Part shown: positions 52,809-60,469 of the stretch, piece after piece | Layout: every line of letters starts with the position of its first letter | Numbering within the stretch: the first letter of the stretch is position 1 | Source of the DNA: Pseudofulvibacter geojedonensis | Lineage (GTDB): Bacteria > Bacteroidota > Bacteroidia > Flavobacteriales > Flavobacteriaceae | Direction of reading: 5' to 3' | Assembly: GCF_042675745.1 (NCBI RefSeq) | Contig: NZ_JBHTJM010000003.1 | Span: 62,001 to 126,000 of the forward strand | Length of the DNA: 64,000 bases | The notes under the pieces: model-generated | Seen by the model: only the letters and a program-made list of their open reading frames with translations | The model's database searches: none | What the model was told of the DNA's origin: nothing | Made by a program: the position numbers and the translations under genes

Positions 52809-53861
52809 ATGATTAAAACAGATATTCTTATAATAGGAGCTGGGCCAACAGGATTATTCACTGTTTTTGAAGCCGGTCTATTAAAATTAAAGTGCCACCT
52901 AATAGATGCATTGCCTCAAGCCGGAGGTCAGTGTGCAGAAATTTATCCTAAGAAACCTATTTATGATATACCTGGATTTCCAGAAGTACTTGCTGGAGAT
53001 TTGGTAGACAATTTAATGGAGCAAATAAAATCTTTTGAGCCAGGGTTTACTTTAGGAGAAAGAGCAGAAACAATAGAGAAACTAGAAGACGGAAATTTTA
53101 TTGTTACTACAAATAGAGGTACTCAGCATACGGCACCAGTTGTTGCTATTGCTGGTGGATTAGGAAGTTTTGAACCAAGAAGGCCGCCTATCCAAAATAT
53201 TTCGAGTTTTGAAGATAAAGGAGTAGCTTATATTATAAGAGATCCAGAAGTATATAGAGATAAAAAAGTAGTTATTGCTGGAGGAGGAGATTCTGCATTA
53301 GATTGGAGCATCTTTTTAGCAAACGTAGCTAGTGAAGTAACTTTAGTTCATAGAAGAAATGAATTTAGAGGAGCTTTAGATTCAGTAGAGAAAGTTCAAG
53401 AGTTAAAAAATGAAGGAAAGATTCAGTTAATAACTCCTGGAGAGGTAACAGCCTTATTTGGTTCTGAACAGTTATATGGATTAGAGGTAACTAAAACAGA
53501 TGGAGAATCTGTATATATAGAGACAGATCATTTTATACCATTATTTGGGTTAGCCCCTAAATTAGGGCCTATTGCTAACTGGGGATTAGAGATTGAAAAG
53601 AATGCTATTAAAGTAGATACATTCGATTATCAAACTAATGTTCCAGGAATCTATGCTATTGGAGATGTAAACACTTATCCTGGAAAATTAAAACTTATCC
53701 TTTGTGGTTTCCATGAAGCTACGCTTATGTGTCAAAGTGCCTATCAACGTATTTTTCCTGATAAAAAATATGTTATGAAATACACAACTGTTAGTGGAGT
53801 AAGTGGTTTTGATGGAACAAATAAACAAGCACCAAAGCCAACAATTAAAGCAATTGTCTAG
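52809..53861 (+). CDS. Ferredoxin-NADP reductase, thioredoxin-reductase-like type
   Basis: The 350-residue flavoprotein has the FAD motif IIGAGPTGLFTVFEAG, the QAGGQCAEIYPKKPIYDIPGFP segment of TrxR-like FNRs, the NADPH motif IAGGGDSALDWS and the C-terminal FAD contact YAIGDVNTYPGKLKLI. The CxxC redox pair of thioredoxin reductase is missing, so it reduces a ferredoxin or flavodoxin. The ferredoxin gene follows with a one-base overlap. It probably feeds electrons to the AurF-type oxygenase. Confidence 0.9.
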   Translation: MIKTDILIIGAGPTGLFTVFEAGLLKLKCHLIDALPQAGGQCAEIYPKKPIYDIPGFPEVLAGDLVDNLMEQIKSFEPGFTLGERAETIEKLEDGNFIVTTNRGTQHTAPVVAIAGGLGSFEPRRPPIQNISSFEDKGVAYIIRDPEVYRDKKVVIAGGGDSALDWSIFLANVASEVTLVHRRNEFRGALDSVEKVQELKNEGKIQLITPGEVTALFGSEQLYGLEVTKTDGESVYIETDHFIPLFGLAPKLGPIANWGLEIEKNAIKVDTFDYQTNVPGIYAIGDVNTYPGKLKLILCGFHEATLMCQSAYQRIFPDKKYVMKYTTVSGVSGFDGTNKQAPKPTIKAIV

Positions 53862-54190
53862 TGAGTTTAGATATTACTTTAACCATTATAGATAGAGAAG
53901 GAGTAAAGCATAGTATTGAAGCACCTACAGATATGGGAATGAATATTATGGAAGTTATTCGTTCTTATGAGTTAGTGCCAGAAGGAACTATTGGAGTGTG
54001 TGGCGGAATGGCCATGTGTGCTTCATGCCAGTGTTATATTAGCAATGAAGAACTATTAAACGAGAAAAACTTAGATGAAGACATGATGCTTTCTGAAGCA
54101 TTTTATGTAAAAGATAATAGTCGTTTAAGCTGTCAGATTCCTGTTACTTCTGAATTAGAAGGGCTACAGTTAGAGATAGCTCCTCAATAA
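53861..54190 (+). CDS. Adrenodoxin-type [2Fe-2S] ferredoxin
   Basis: The 109-residue protein has the cluster ligands in the C-x5-C-x2-C ... C pattern: GVCGGMAMCASCQC and RLSCQIP. The start is a GTG whose first base is the last base of the reductase stop (TAGTG). It should accept electrons from the reductase and pass them to an oxygenase, with the diiron enzyme at 36331 as the best candidate in the window. Confidence 0.92.
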   Translation: MSLDITLTIIDREGVKHSIEAPTDMGMNIMEVIRSYELVPEGTIGVCGGMAMCASCQCYISNEELLNEKNLDEDMMLSEAFYVKDNSRLSCQIPVTSELEGLQLEIAPQ

Positions 54191-54283
54191 ATTTCACAAT
54201 TTATTATTACAATTTAAGTAGTGCCCTTATATAATAATAAGGGTTCTAATTTATGTGATTTTTTTTTAATTTTTTTACTATTC

Positions 54284-55579
54284 ATGAATTTTAAAAACAC
54301 CTTATTATTTGCCCAAAAATTAGACAGGCAAGACAAGCTCAATGCTTTTCAATCAAATTTTATTTTTCCTAAAAAGAGAGGAGAGAAATGTATATATATG
54401 GCTGGCCATTCTTTAGGTTTACAGCCTAAGAATACTAAGAAGTATGTAGATGAAGTTTTAGATAGTTGGGGAGAGTTAGCTGTAGATGGGCATTTTAAAG
54501 GCGATAATCCTTGGTCGACATATCATGAAAAATTTAAAGAGCCTTTGGCTAAAATAGTTGGGGCAAAACCAGAAGAAGTTACTGTAATGAATACTCTTTC
54601 GGTAAATCTTCATTTACTATTAGCCTCTTTTTATAGGCCAACAGTTAAGCGATTTAAAATATTATGTGAAGAAAAGGCATTCCCTTCAGATCAGTATATA
54701 CTAGAAAGTCAGGTTAAATGGCATGGTTTAGACCCAAAGGATGTTATTGAAGTAATACCTTATAATGAAGAAGGTTTTGAGATAAGAACTGAAACTATTT
54801 TAAATAAAATAGAAGAGTTAGGAGATAGTTTAGCTTTAGTCTTTATGGGCGGAGTGCATTACTATTTAGGACAAGTAATGGATATTGAAAAAATAACCAA
54901 AGCAGGTCAGGCTGTTGGAGCAAAAGTAGGATGGGATCTAGCTCATGCTGCTGGAAATATTTCTTTAGAACTGAATAGTTGGAATGTAGATTTTGCAGCG
55001 TGGTGTTCTTATAAGTATATGAATTCAGGTCCAGGAAGTATTTCGGGAGTGTATGTAAGTGAACGTTACCATCAAGATGCTTCTATGATTAGATTAGCAG
55101 GATGGTGGGGAAATAAAAAGGAAACAAGGTTTTTAATGAAACCATATTTTGAACCAGAAACCTCCGCAGACGGTTGGCAATTAAGTAATATACCAATCTT
55201 ATCTATGGTTCCTTATTATGCTTCTTTATTAATGTTTGATAAAGTAGGAATGGAATCGTTGATTAGAAAGAGAGATAAAATTACGGCCTACTTAGATTTT
55301 GTTGTAGAAGAAGTTAACAAGGTAACTCCTGTAGAAATGAGGGTAATCACGCCAAAATACCCTAAAAGAGCTTGTCAAATATCTATATTTTTTAGTGAAG
55401 ACGGGCGTGCAATCTTTGAATATTTAGAAGAAAATGGAGTAATAGCAGATTGGAGAGAACCAAATGTTATAAGAATGGCTCCAGTGCCTTTTTATACTTC
55501 ATATGAAGATATATATAGAATAGGAACATTACTTAAAGAAGCAGTAGATAAAATAGCGGTAAGACACGAAGTTTGGTAG
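54284..55579 (+). CDS. kynU: Kynureninase
   Basis: From ATG 54284 the protein has 431 residues. It is a fold type I PLP enzyme with kynureninase features: YMAGHSLGLQPKN, DNPWSTYHEKF, GWDLAHAAGN and the PLP lysine in CSYKYMNSGPG, then FEPETSADGWQLSN. It cleaves kynurenine to anthranilate and alanine. No tryptophan dioxygenase or formamidase gene is in the window, and its place at the end of this operon, as kynU serves PQS in Pseudomonas, points to anthranilate supply. Confidence 0.92.
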   Translation: MNFKNTLLFAQKLDRQDKLNAFQSNFIFPKKRGEKCIYMAGHSLGLQPKNTKKYVDEVLDSWGELAVDGHFKGDNPWSTYHEKFKEPLAKIVGAKPEEVTVMNTLSVNLHLLLASFYRPTVKRFKILCEEKAFPSDQYILESQVKWHGLDPKDVIEVIPYNEEGFEIRTETILNKIEELGDSLALVFMGGVHYYLGQVMDIEKITKAGQAVGAKVGWDLAHAAGNISLELNSWNVDFAAWCSYKYMNSGPGSISGVYVSERYHQDASMIRLAGWWGNKKETRFLMKPYFEPETSADGWQLSNIPILSMVPYYASLLMFDKVGMESLIRKRDKITAYLDFVVEEVNKVTPVEMRVITPKYPKRACQISIFFSEDGRAIFEYLEENGVIADWREPNVIRMAPVPFYTSYEDIYRIGTLLKEAVDKIAVRHEVW

Positions 55580-55773
55580 TTGTTGTCTAACAAACTTACA
55601 AAATGAACCTACTTATACTGTATTTTTTGTAGAAAAAATCTTAACTAACAATTTTATATTCTGATAAGATTAATGCTAAAGAGCTTTTATCAGAAGAACA
55701 CTATTTTGTATATTGTCATTAAACCACGTAGAGAGTTTCGTTAAAAAGTGACATACTCAAAAGTATAAAAAAT

Positions 55774-55812
55774 AAAAACCCTTCATAACTAATATGTTAT
55801 AAAGGGTTTTTT
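55774..55812. terminator. Terminator at the end of the quinolone-type operon
   Basis: The stem AAAAACCCTT/AAGGGTTTTT, extended by ATAAC/GTTAT, has a T run on the plus strand and A-rich sequence on the other side, so it can act both ways. It also lies right after the ancestral 3' end of the tRNA on the minus strand. Confidence 0.8.
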
Positions 55813-55813
55813 G

Positions 55814-55828
55814 TTGTGACCTCGGCAG
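55814..55828 (-). repeat. attachment-site repeat, displaced 3' end of tRNA-Arg
   Basis: The 15 bases TTGTGACCTCGGCAG are identical to 57890-57904, which includes the last 12 bases of the intact tRNA-Arg gene. The distance between the copies is 2076 bases. This is the pattern left when an element integrates in the 3' end of a tRNA gene. Confidence 0.8.
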
Positions 55829-55873
55829 AAATATTTCATAATTTTTAACACATTGAAAATCAGTTATTTGTTT

Positions 55874-55887
55874 TTTTTTAGTGGGGT
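55874..55887 (+). repeat. Left inverted repeat of the tRNA-Arg island
   Basis: TTTTTTAGTGGGGT is the exact reverse complement of 57709-57722 near the other end. Confidence 0.7.
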
Positions 55888-56000
55888 TTTGTTGGGGTAA
55901 ACTAGTTCATGTGTTTAAAAATAATAGATTTAGATTGATAATGAAAATTAATATACTACGTGTTTCTTTAGTTATTAGTGAGTTTGATAAGAATTAGGCT

Positions 56001-57092
56001 CTAAACATTTTCAAAGCTATCTAATCTTAAATATTTATAATATGTCTTTTCTTTTTTAGCTAAACCAGTTAGCCTGATTCGAGTTTTTTCTCCATGAAAT
56101 TCTAGAGCCTTTCGGTAATCTTCACTGGTTAAATTGGCCGTAATAACTATAGGTTTTAATTCTCCGTCATCAGTAACACCTGAAACCTTAATAGAATTTG
56201 TTGTTCCGTCAGGATTTCTAGAACTTAATGATATAATTTTTCCAACTACTGATATATTACTGTCTGCGTTTAGAATTTCATCAACTTGGTTAATAAACGA
56301 GTCTAATCGACTTAGTTTGTAACCATTCATATCGTTTACTAATATTTTATCTGAGTATTCAATATTATCAAATGAAAATTCAATATTTTGAATCTCAACT
56401 TTTGTATAAAATTCATAATACTGCTTAAGTAGTTTTAAGTTAATGAATTGCCTATTTTCTTGTATGTAGTTGTAATCAACCATGATGTCTTTATTGCTAA
56501 ATATTTCATGGTTTAAATACGATATAGTGTTTTTAATTCTATTATTAACATCACTAGCATATATAGCATCTTCTTCGAACAGGCTATTGTTTACAAGTAA
56601 AGTATTTGTAGGTAAATTAATTTTAGAAATAAAGCTTCCTTTTTCCGTTTGTAAAAAATTGCAATGGTTAATATATTGTTCTACTTCAATTGAACTTTTT
56701 GAAAAAAGAGGGTCTTTATTTATAACGAATGAAGCTGTAGATGATAATATGCCTTTTATTTTTTCTAAAAATTTTTCAAATCTTTGAAGAGAAATACTTC
56801 CATCTTCTGTAAAAGAATCAACTATTCTAAGTGATAATATTTCAGAACCTTGCTCAATAATCTTTATTAAATCATCGTGTTTAAGATCGTAGATTTCTGA
56901 AATAATTTCTAATGATTTGTTATAAAAGGAATCAAAGTCAATAGTCTCATAATTATGAGGTATCTTAAATAGATAGTTTTCTGGAAAAGAGAAATCTATA
57001 TTAGGCTTTAATAAAAAAAACATAGGGTTTTTTCCTTCAAGTGTCCAACCTCTATTAGTTAAAAAATTGACTAGTATTTCAGAATTTGTCAT
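56001..57092 (-). CDS. Unknown 363-residue protein paired with the DUF4365 gene
   Basis: I do not recognise the family. The protein is soluble, with no signal or membrane helix, rich in Asn, Ile and Ser, and has a mixed alpha/beta pattern. The C-terminal 90 residues (VVGKIISLSSRNPDG, GVTDDGELKPIVITANL, EKTRIRLTGLAKKEKTYYKYL) look like an OB or small beta-barrel domain. It begins 2 bases after the stop of the DUF4365 gene, so the two are one transcript and probably one functional unit. A role as sensor or regulator of the nuclease-like partner is a guess. Confidence 0.7.
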   Translation of the reverse strand: MTNSEILVNFLTNRGWTLEGKNPMFFLLKPNIDFSFPENYLFKIPHNYETIDFDSFYNKSLEIISEIYDLKHDDLIKIIEQGSEILSLRIVDSFTEDGSISLQRFEKFLEKIKGILSSTASFVINKDPLFSKSSIEVEQYINHCNFLQTEKGSFISKINLPTNTLLVNNSLFEEDAIYASDVNNRIKNTISYLNHEIFSNKDIMVDYNYIQENRQFINLKLLKQYYEFYTKVEIQNIEFSFDNIEYSDKILVNDMNGYKLSRLDSFINQVDEILNADSNISVVGKIISLSSRNPDGTTNSIKVSGVTDDGELKPIVITANLTSEDYRKALEFHGEKTRIRLTGLAKKEKTYYKYLRLDSFENV

Positions 57093-57094
57093 TA

Positions 57095-57619
57095 CTAATG
57101 TTTTTTATTTTTAAACCAATCTTCAATAGTATTTAAATCTACTTTATTTTTTACTGGAATAGAAATTCTTATTCGACTAGTGTTATCTGTTTTTTTTGCG
57201 TCATCATCTGGTATAAACCAATAGGCGTATTTTTTTAATGAAATTTCTTCATTTCTTACTTCTACCCAATCATTTCTGTTTATTGGAAGTATGAACAATA
57301 TTAAGAAAAGAGGTGCATTAGCTAACTTTTTTCTCATAATTAAATCATTATAAGTCTTAGCTTCTAAATCGTATTTAATATGTGAACTATTGACAATTAC
57401 AGAAGAATCTGTAGTAGCTTTAAGTTGAACTTCAATATAATCCCCAGATTGAATATACCTTGTGGATCCATCTCCATCTTTATCATAAGTAACATCATAG
57501 GTGATTGAAAAATCAACTCCACCGGTATCAGTAGGTTTTGTAATCTTATATTTCGAATAAGAAGCTATAATTCCAATAAAGTTATTAGATAGCTCTTCTT
57601 TGATTTGTTCTTCAGTCAT
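57095..57619 (-). CDS. DUF4365 family protein (predicted PD-(D/E)XK nuclease fold)
   Basis: From ATG 57619 the protein has 174 residues and fits DUF4365: KPTDTGGVDFSI with D36, YIEVQLKAT with Q65-x-K67, a QxK version of the PD-(D/E)XK active site, and LFLILFILP later. Members of this family are small nuclease-like proteins often found in defence islands. Here it sits in a tRNA-borne island with one partner gene, which supports a defence-type function but does not prove nuclease activity. The open frame reaches 57646, adding nine residues. Confidence 0.78.
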   Translation of the reverse strand: MTEEQIKEELSNNFIGIIASYSKYKITKPTDTGGVDFSITYDVTYDKDGDGSTRYIQSGDYIEVQLKATTDSSVIVNSSHIKYDLEAKTYNDLIMRKKLANAPLFLILFILPINRNDWVEVRNEEISLKKYAYWFIPDDDAKKTDNTSRIRISIPVKNKVDLNTIEDWFKNKKH

Positions 57620-57708
57620 TATTGTGTTAATATAATAATTATGCAAACAATATATAAAATGTGATAAAAAAAGAACAATTTTTGAAGCTTAAATATTACA
57701 TTTTAATT

Positions 57709-57722
57709 ACCCCACTAAAAAA
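57709..57722 (-). repeat. Right inverted repeat of the tRNA-Arg island
   Basis: Reverse complement of 55874-55887. It lies in the 273-base stretch (57620-57892) upstream of the island genes that otherwise holds only their promoter region and the tRNA terminator. Confidence 0.7.
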
Positions 57723-57842
57723 CATTGGGGTAATGGTGGGATATTTTTAATGATATTTAAACAGATGTAAATATTTAAGTTGTTGAATTGTAGCGTTTTA
57801 TGGTTTTGTTGTTTTCAGGTTTTGAATCTCTTATTAGAGTAA

Positions 57843-57874
57843 TAAAAAACCCTAACAATAGTGTGTTAGGGTTT
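57843..57874 (-). terminator. Terminator downstream of tRNA-Arg
   Basis: The stem AAACCCTAACA/TGTTAGGGTTT (57847-57857 with 57864-57874) ends in a T run when read on the minus strand, 19 bases after the tRNA end. Confidence 0.8.
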
Positions 57875-57889
57875 GTTTAGGGTAATACT

Positions 57890-57904
57890 TTGTGACCTCG
57901 GCAG
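57890..57904 (-). repeat. attachment-site repeat inside the intact tRNA-Arg gene
   Basis: The 15 bases are identical to 55814-55828. They cover the last 12 bases of the tRNA and 3 bases beyond. Confidence 0.8.
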
Positions 57905-57966
57905 GATTCAAACCTGCAACCTCTTGAGCCGTAATCAAGTGCACTATTCAGTTATGCTACGAGGCC
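57893..57966 (-). tRNA. tRNA-Arg (anticodon ACG)
   Basis: The 74-base gene folds as a cloverleaf: acceptor stem GGCCTCG with CGAGGTC (one G-T pair) and discriminator A; anticodon stem CTTGA/TCAAG around the loop TTACGGC, so the anticodon is ACG, read as ICG after deamination; T arm GCAGGTTTGAATCCTGC. CCA is not encoded. The 3' end is the target of the 2.1-kb island, which has rebuilt it. Confidence 0.95.
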
Positions 57967-58037
57967 GTTTTGCGGTTGCAAATATATTTCTTTTTATTAG
58001 TTCTACAAAGATAAATCAAAATAATTATTTTTGGTAA

Positions 58038-58553
58038 ATGATAAATATACAAGATTATATAAGAGATGTTCAAGACTTTCCTACGGAAGGAATTCTCTTT
58101 AAGGATATTACACCTTTATTAAACAATTCAGAAGCTAGAAAATTAATGCTAGAAAAATTATACAATAAGTGTAAAAATTTAAAAATAGACAAGGTAGTTG
58201 GTATCGAGTCTAGAGGTTTTTTCTTTGGCATGGCATTAGCCGATCAATTAAATGCAGGTTTTGTTCCGTTACGTAAAAAGGGAAAATTACCATATAGCAC
58301 AGTTTCTCAAAAATACGGATTAGAATACGGAGAAGATGAACTTGAAATGCATACAGATGCTATACAGCAAGGAGATAATGTTTTATTACACGATGATGTA
58401 CTAGCTACTGGAGGAACAGCAAAAGCTGCTTGCGATTTAATTCAAAGTAAAGGAGGTAAAATTGTGCAGTGCAATTTTATTATGAAATTAGATTTTTTAA
58501 AGGGAGAAGAAAAATTAGTCCCTCATCATATAGAAGCTGTTTTAAACTATTAG
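58038..58553 (+). CDS. apt: Adenine phosphoribosyltransferase
   Basis: The 171-residue protein has the Apt pattern: IRDVQDFPTEGILFKDITPLL at the start, VVGIESRGFFFG, and the PRPP motif VLLHDDVLATGGTAKA. It salvages adenine to AMP. A -7 box (TATTTTTG, 58026-58033) ends only 4 bases before the ATG, so the mRNA may be nearly leaderless. Acs follows after 16 bases. Confidence 0.97.
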   Translation: MINIQDYIRDVQDFPTEGILFKDITPLLNNSEARKLMLEKLYNKCKNLKIDKVVGIESRGFFFGMALADQLNAGFVPLRKKGKLPYSTVSQKYGLEYGEDELEMHTDAIQQGDNVLLHDDVLATGGTAKAACDLIQSKGGKIVQCNFIMKLDFLKGEEKLVPHHIEAVLNY

Positions 58554-58569
58554 ATAAATATACCAACCA

Positions 58570-60465
58570 ATGCATAACCTTAGAATAAAAACCTATCAGC
58601 AATATAAAGAAACCTATCAAAAAAGTATTGAAGACCCCGAAGGGTTTTGGTCTGAAGTAGCCAACAACTTCGTATGGAGAAAAAAATGGGATAAAACTCT
58701 TGATTGGGATTTTACAAAACCAGAAGTAAAATGGTTTGAAGGAGCTAAATTAAACATTACAGAAAACTGTTTAGATAGACACTTAGCAGAAAGAGGAGAT
58801 AAAACAGCAATACTTTTTGAACCTAATGACCTAAATGAAAAAGCTCAACATATAACTTATAAAGAGTTGCATTCTAGAGTTTGCCAGTTTGCAAATGTTT
58901 TAAGAAATAATGGTGTTGAGAAAGGAGACCGAGTGTGTTTGTACATGCCAATGCTACCTGAATTAGCAATAGCTGTTTTAGCTTGTGCAAGGATTGGGGC
59001 TGTACATTCTGTAGTTTTTGCTGGATTTTCTGCTTCAGCTTTAGCAGCAAGGATTAACGATGCTTCTTGTAAAGTTTTATTAACTGCTGATGCTGGATAT
59101 AGAGGAAGCAAAGTAACTCCATTAAAACAAATAGCAGATGAGGCTTTAAAGAAATGTGAATCAATAGAAAAAACGATAGTATTAAACAGATGTAATTTAA
59201 ATGTGTCTTTAAATAAAAATCAGGTTTGGTGGCATGAAGAATTAAGTAAAGTAAACAATAAATTCGAAGCAGTAGAAATGAATGCCGAAGATATGTTATT
59301 TATATTGTATACTTCGGGTTCTACAGGTCAACCAAAAGGAATGGTACATACCTGTGGTGGGTATATGGTTTATACGGCCTATTCTTTTTTAAATGTTTTT
59401 CAATATCAAGAAAATGATATTTACTGGTGCACTGCAGATATAGGATGGATTACTGGACATAGTTATATTGTATATGGTCCTTTATTAAATGGAGCTACAA
59501 CTGTTATGTTTGAAGGTGTGCCGAGTTATCCAGATTTTGGACGATTTTGGCAAGTATGCGAAAAACACAAAATAAATCAGTTTTATACAGCTCCAACTGC
59601 TATTAGAGCTTTAGCAAAGCATCCTGTTGGATTGGTTGAAAAATATGATTTGTCTAGTTTAAAAGTTTTAGGTACAGTAGGAGAACCAATTAATGAAGAA
59701 GCTTGGCATTGGTATGATAAGTATGTAGGTAAAAATAATTGTCCAATTGTAGATACTTGGTGGCAAACAGAAACTGGAGGTATAATGTTATCTTCTTTAG
59801 CGGGGGTAACCCAAGATAAGCCAACCTATGCAACATTGCCTCTGCCGGGTATTCAACCAGTATTGCTAGATTCAGAAGGTGTTGAAATTAAAGAGGTAGT
59901 AGCAACAGGACGTTTAGCAATTAAGTTTCCATGGCCTAGTATTGCTAGAACTATTTATGGTAACCATGAGCGTTATAAGAATGTATATTTCTCAACATTT
60001 AAAAATATGTATTTTCCAGGAGATGGAGCACTGAGAGATACTAAAGGAAATTATAGAATAACTGGTAGAGTAGACGATGTCGTTATTGTATCGGGACATA
60101 ATTTAGGAACTGCACCTATAGAAGACGCCATTAATGAACATGAACAAGTAGTAGAAAGTGCTATTGTTGGGTACCCTCATAGTGTAAAAGGAAATGCTTT
60201 ATACGCTTATGTAATTGTTTATGATAAAGCTAATAAAAATGACGATTTGAAAAATCAGATTAATCAGTTGATTTCAGATAAAATAGGACCAATAGCAAAA
60301 TGTGATAAAATTCAATTTGTAACAGGCTTGCCAAAAACGAGAAGTGGAAAAATTATGCGTCGTATCTTGCGTAAAATAGCAGCTAATGATTTTGATAATT
60401 TAGGAGATACGTCTACGCTGTTAAACCCTGAAGTGGTAAAAAATATCATAGAAAACAGTTTGTAG
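58570..60465 (+). CDS. acs: Acetyl-CoA synthetase
   Basis: The 631-residue enzyme is of the AMP-forming acetate-CoA ligase type: the N-terminal ACAS_N segment (TYQQYKETYQKSIEDPEGFW), the phosphate loop YTSGSTGQPKGMVH, acetate-pocket region WCTADIGWITGHSYIVYGPL, DTWWQTETGG, and the acetylatable lysine region KTRSGKIMRRILR at the end. It activates acetate for central metabolism. It ends 4 bases before the convergent glycosyltransferase gene. Confidence 0.96.
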   Translation: MHNLRIKTYQQYKETYQKSIEDPEGFWSEVANNFVWRKKWDKTLDWDFTKPEVKWFEGAKLNITENCLDRHLAERGDKTAILFEPNDLNEKAQHITYKELHSRVCQFANVLRNNGVEKGDRVCLYMPMLPELAIAVLACARIGAVHSVVFAGFSASALAARINDASCKVLLTADAGYRGSKVTPLKQIADEALKKCESIEKTIVLNRCNLNVSLNKNQVWWHEELSKVNNKFEAVEMNAEDMLFILYTSGSTGQPKGMVHTCGGYMVYTAYSFLNVFQYQENDIYWCTADIGWITGHSYIVYGPLLNGATTVMFEGVPSYPDFGRFWQVCEKHKINQFYTAPTAIRALAKHPVGLVEKYDLSSLKVLGTVGEPINEEAWHWYDKYVGKNNCPIVDTWWQTETGGIMLSSLAGVTQDKPTYATLPLPGIQPVLLDSEGVEIKEVVATGRLAIKFPWPSIARTIYGNHERYKNVYFSTFKNMYFPGDGALRDTKGNYRITGRVDDVVIVSGHNLGTAPIEDAINEHEQVVESAIVGYPHSVKGNALYAYVIVYDKANKNDDLKNQINQLISDKIGPIAKCDKIQFVTGLPKTRSGKIMRRILRKIAANDFDNLGDTSTLLNPEVVKNIIENSL

Positions 60466-60469
60466 AAGG

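Larger units (their letters stand above)
55580..56000. other. Stretch after kynU with terminator and island end
   Basis: The first part holds an inverted repeat TCTGATAA/TTATCAGA (55660-55667 with 55687-55694) without T tract, then the terminator at 55774-55812. From 55814 comes the displaced end of tRNA-Arg and the left end of the small island, with the 14-base inverted repeat at 55874-55887. I see no protein gene. Confidence 0.7.
55814..57904. mobile_element. 2.1-kb integrated island in tRNA-Arg with two cargo genes, no integrase
   Basis: The element is bounded by the 15-base direct repeat at 55814-55828 and 57890-57904. Just inside each end is a 14-base inverted repeat, TTTTTTAGTGGGGT at 55874-55887 and its complement at 57709-57722, with further GGGGTAA words close by (55894-55900 and 57727-57733), which resemble arm-type integrase sites. 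Only two genes fit between, both on the minus strand: a DUF4365 protein and an unknown one. No recombinase gene is present, so it is a remnant or depends on an integrase elsewhere. Confidence 0.7.

Noticed and set aside
52809..53861. Thioredoxin reductase
   Set aside because: The overall fold matches, but the CxxC redox motif is missing and a ferredoxin gene follows directly.
30307..55579. Flexirubin/dialkylresorcinol gene cluster
   Set aside because: The FabF/CLF, FabZ, FabG, PPTase, MMPL and LolA genes look like such a cluster, but there is no tyrosine ammonia-lyase and no DarA, and the KASIII set fits PqsB/C/D better.
54284..55579. Kynureninase as part of NAD biosynthesis or tryptophan catabolism
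   Set aside because: No dioxygenase, formamidase, monooxygenase or 3-hydroxyanthranilate genes in the window; the operon context favours anthranilate supply.
55814..55828. tRNA pseudogene
   Set aside because: Only 12 bases of tRNA sequence are present; they are better explained as the displaced attachment site of the island.
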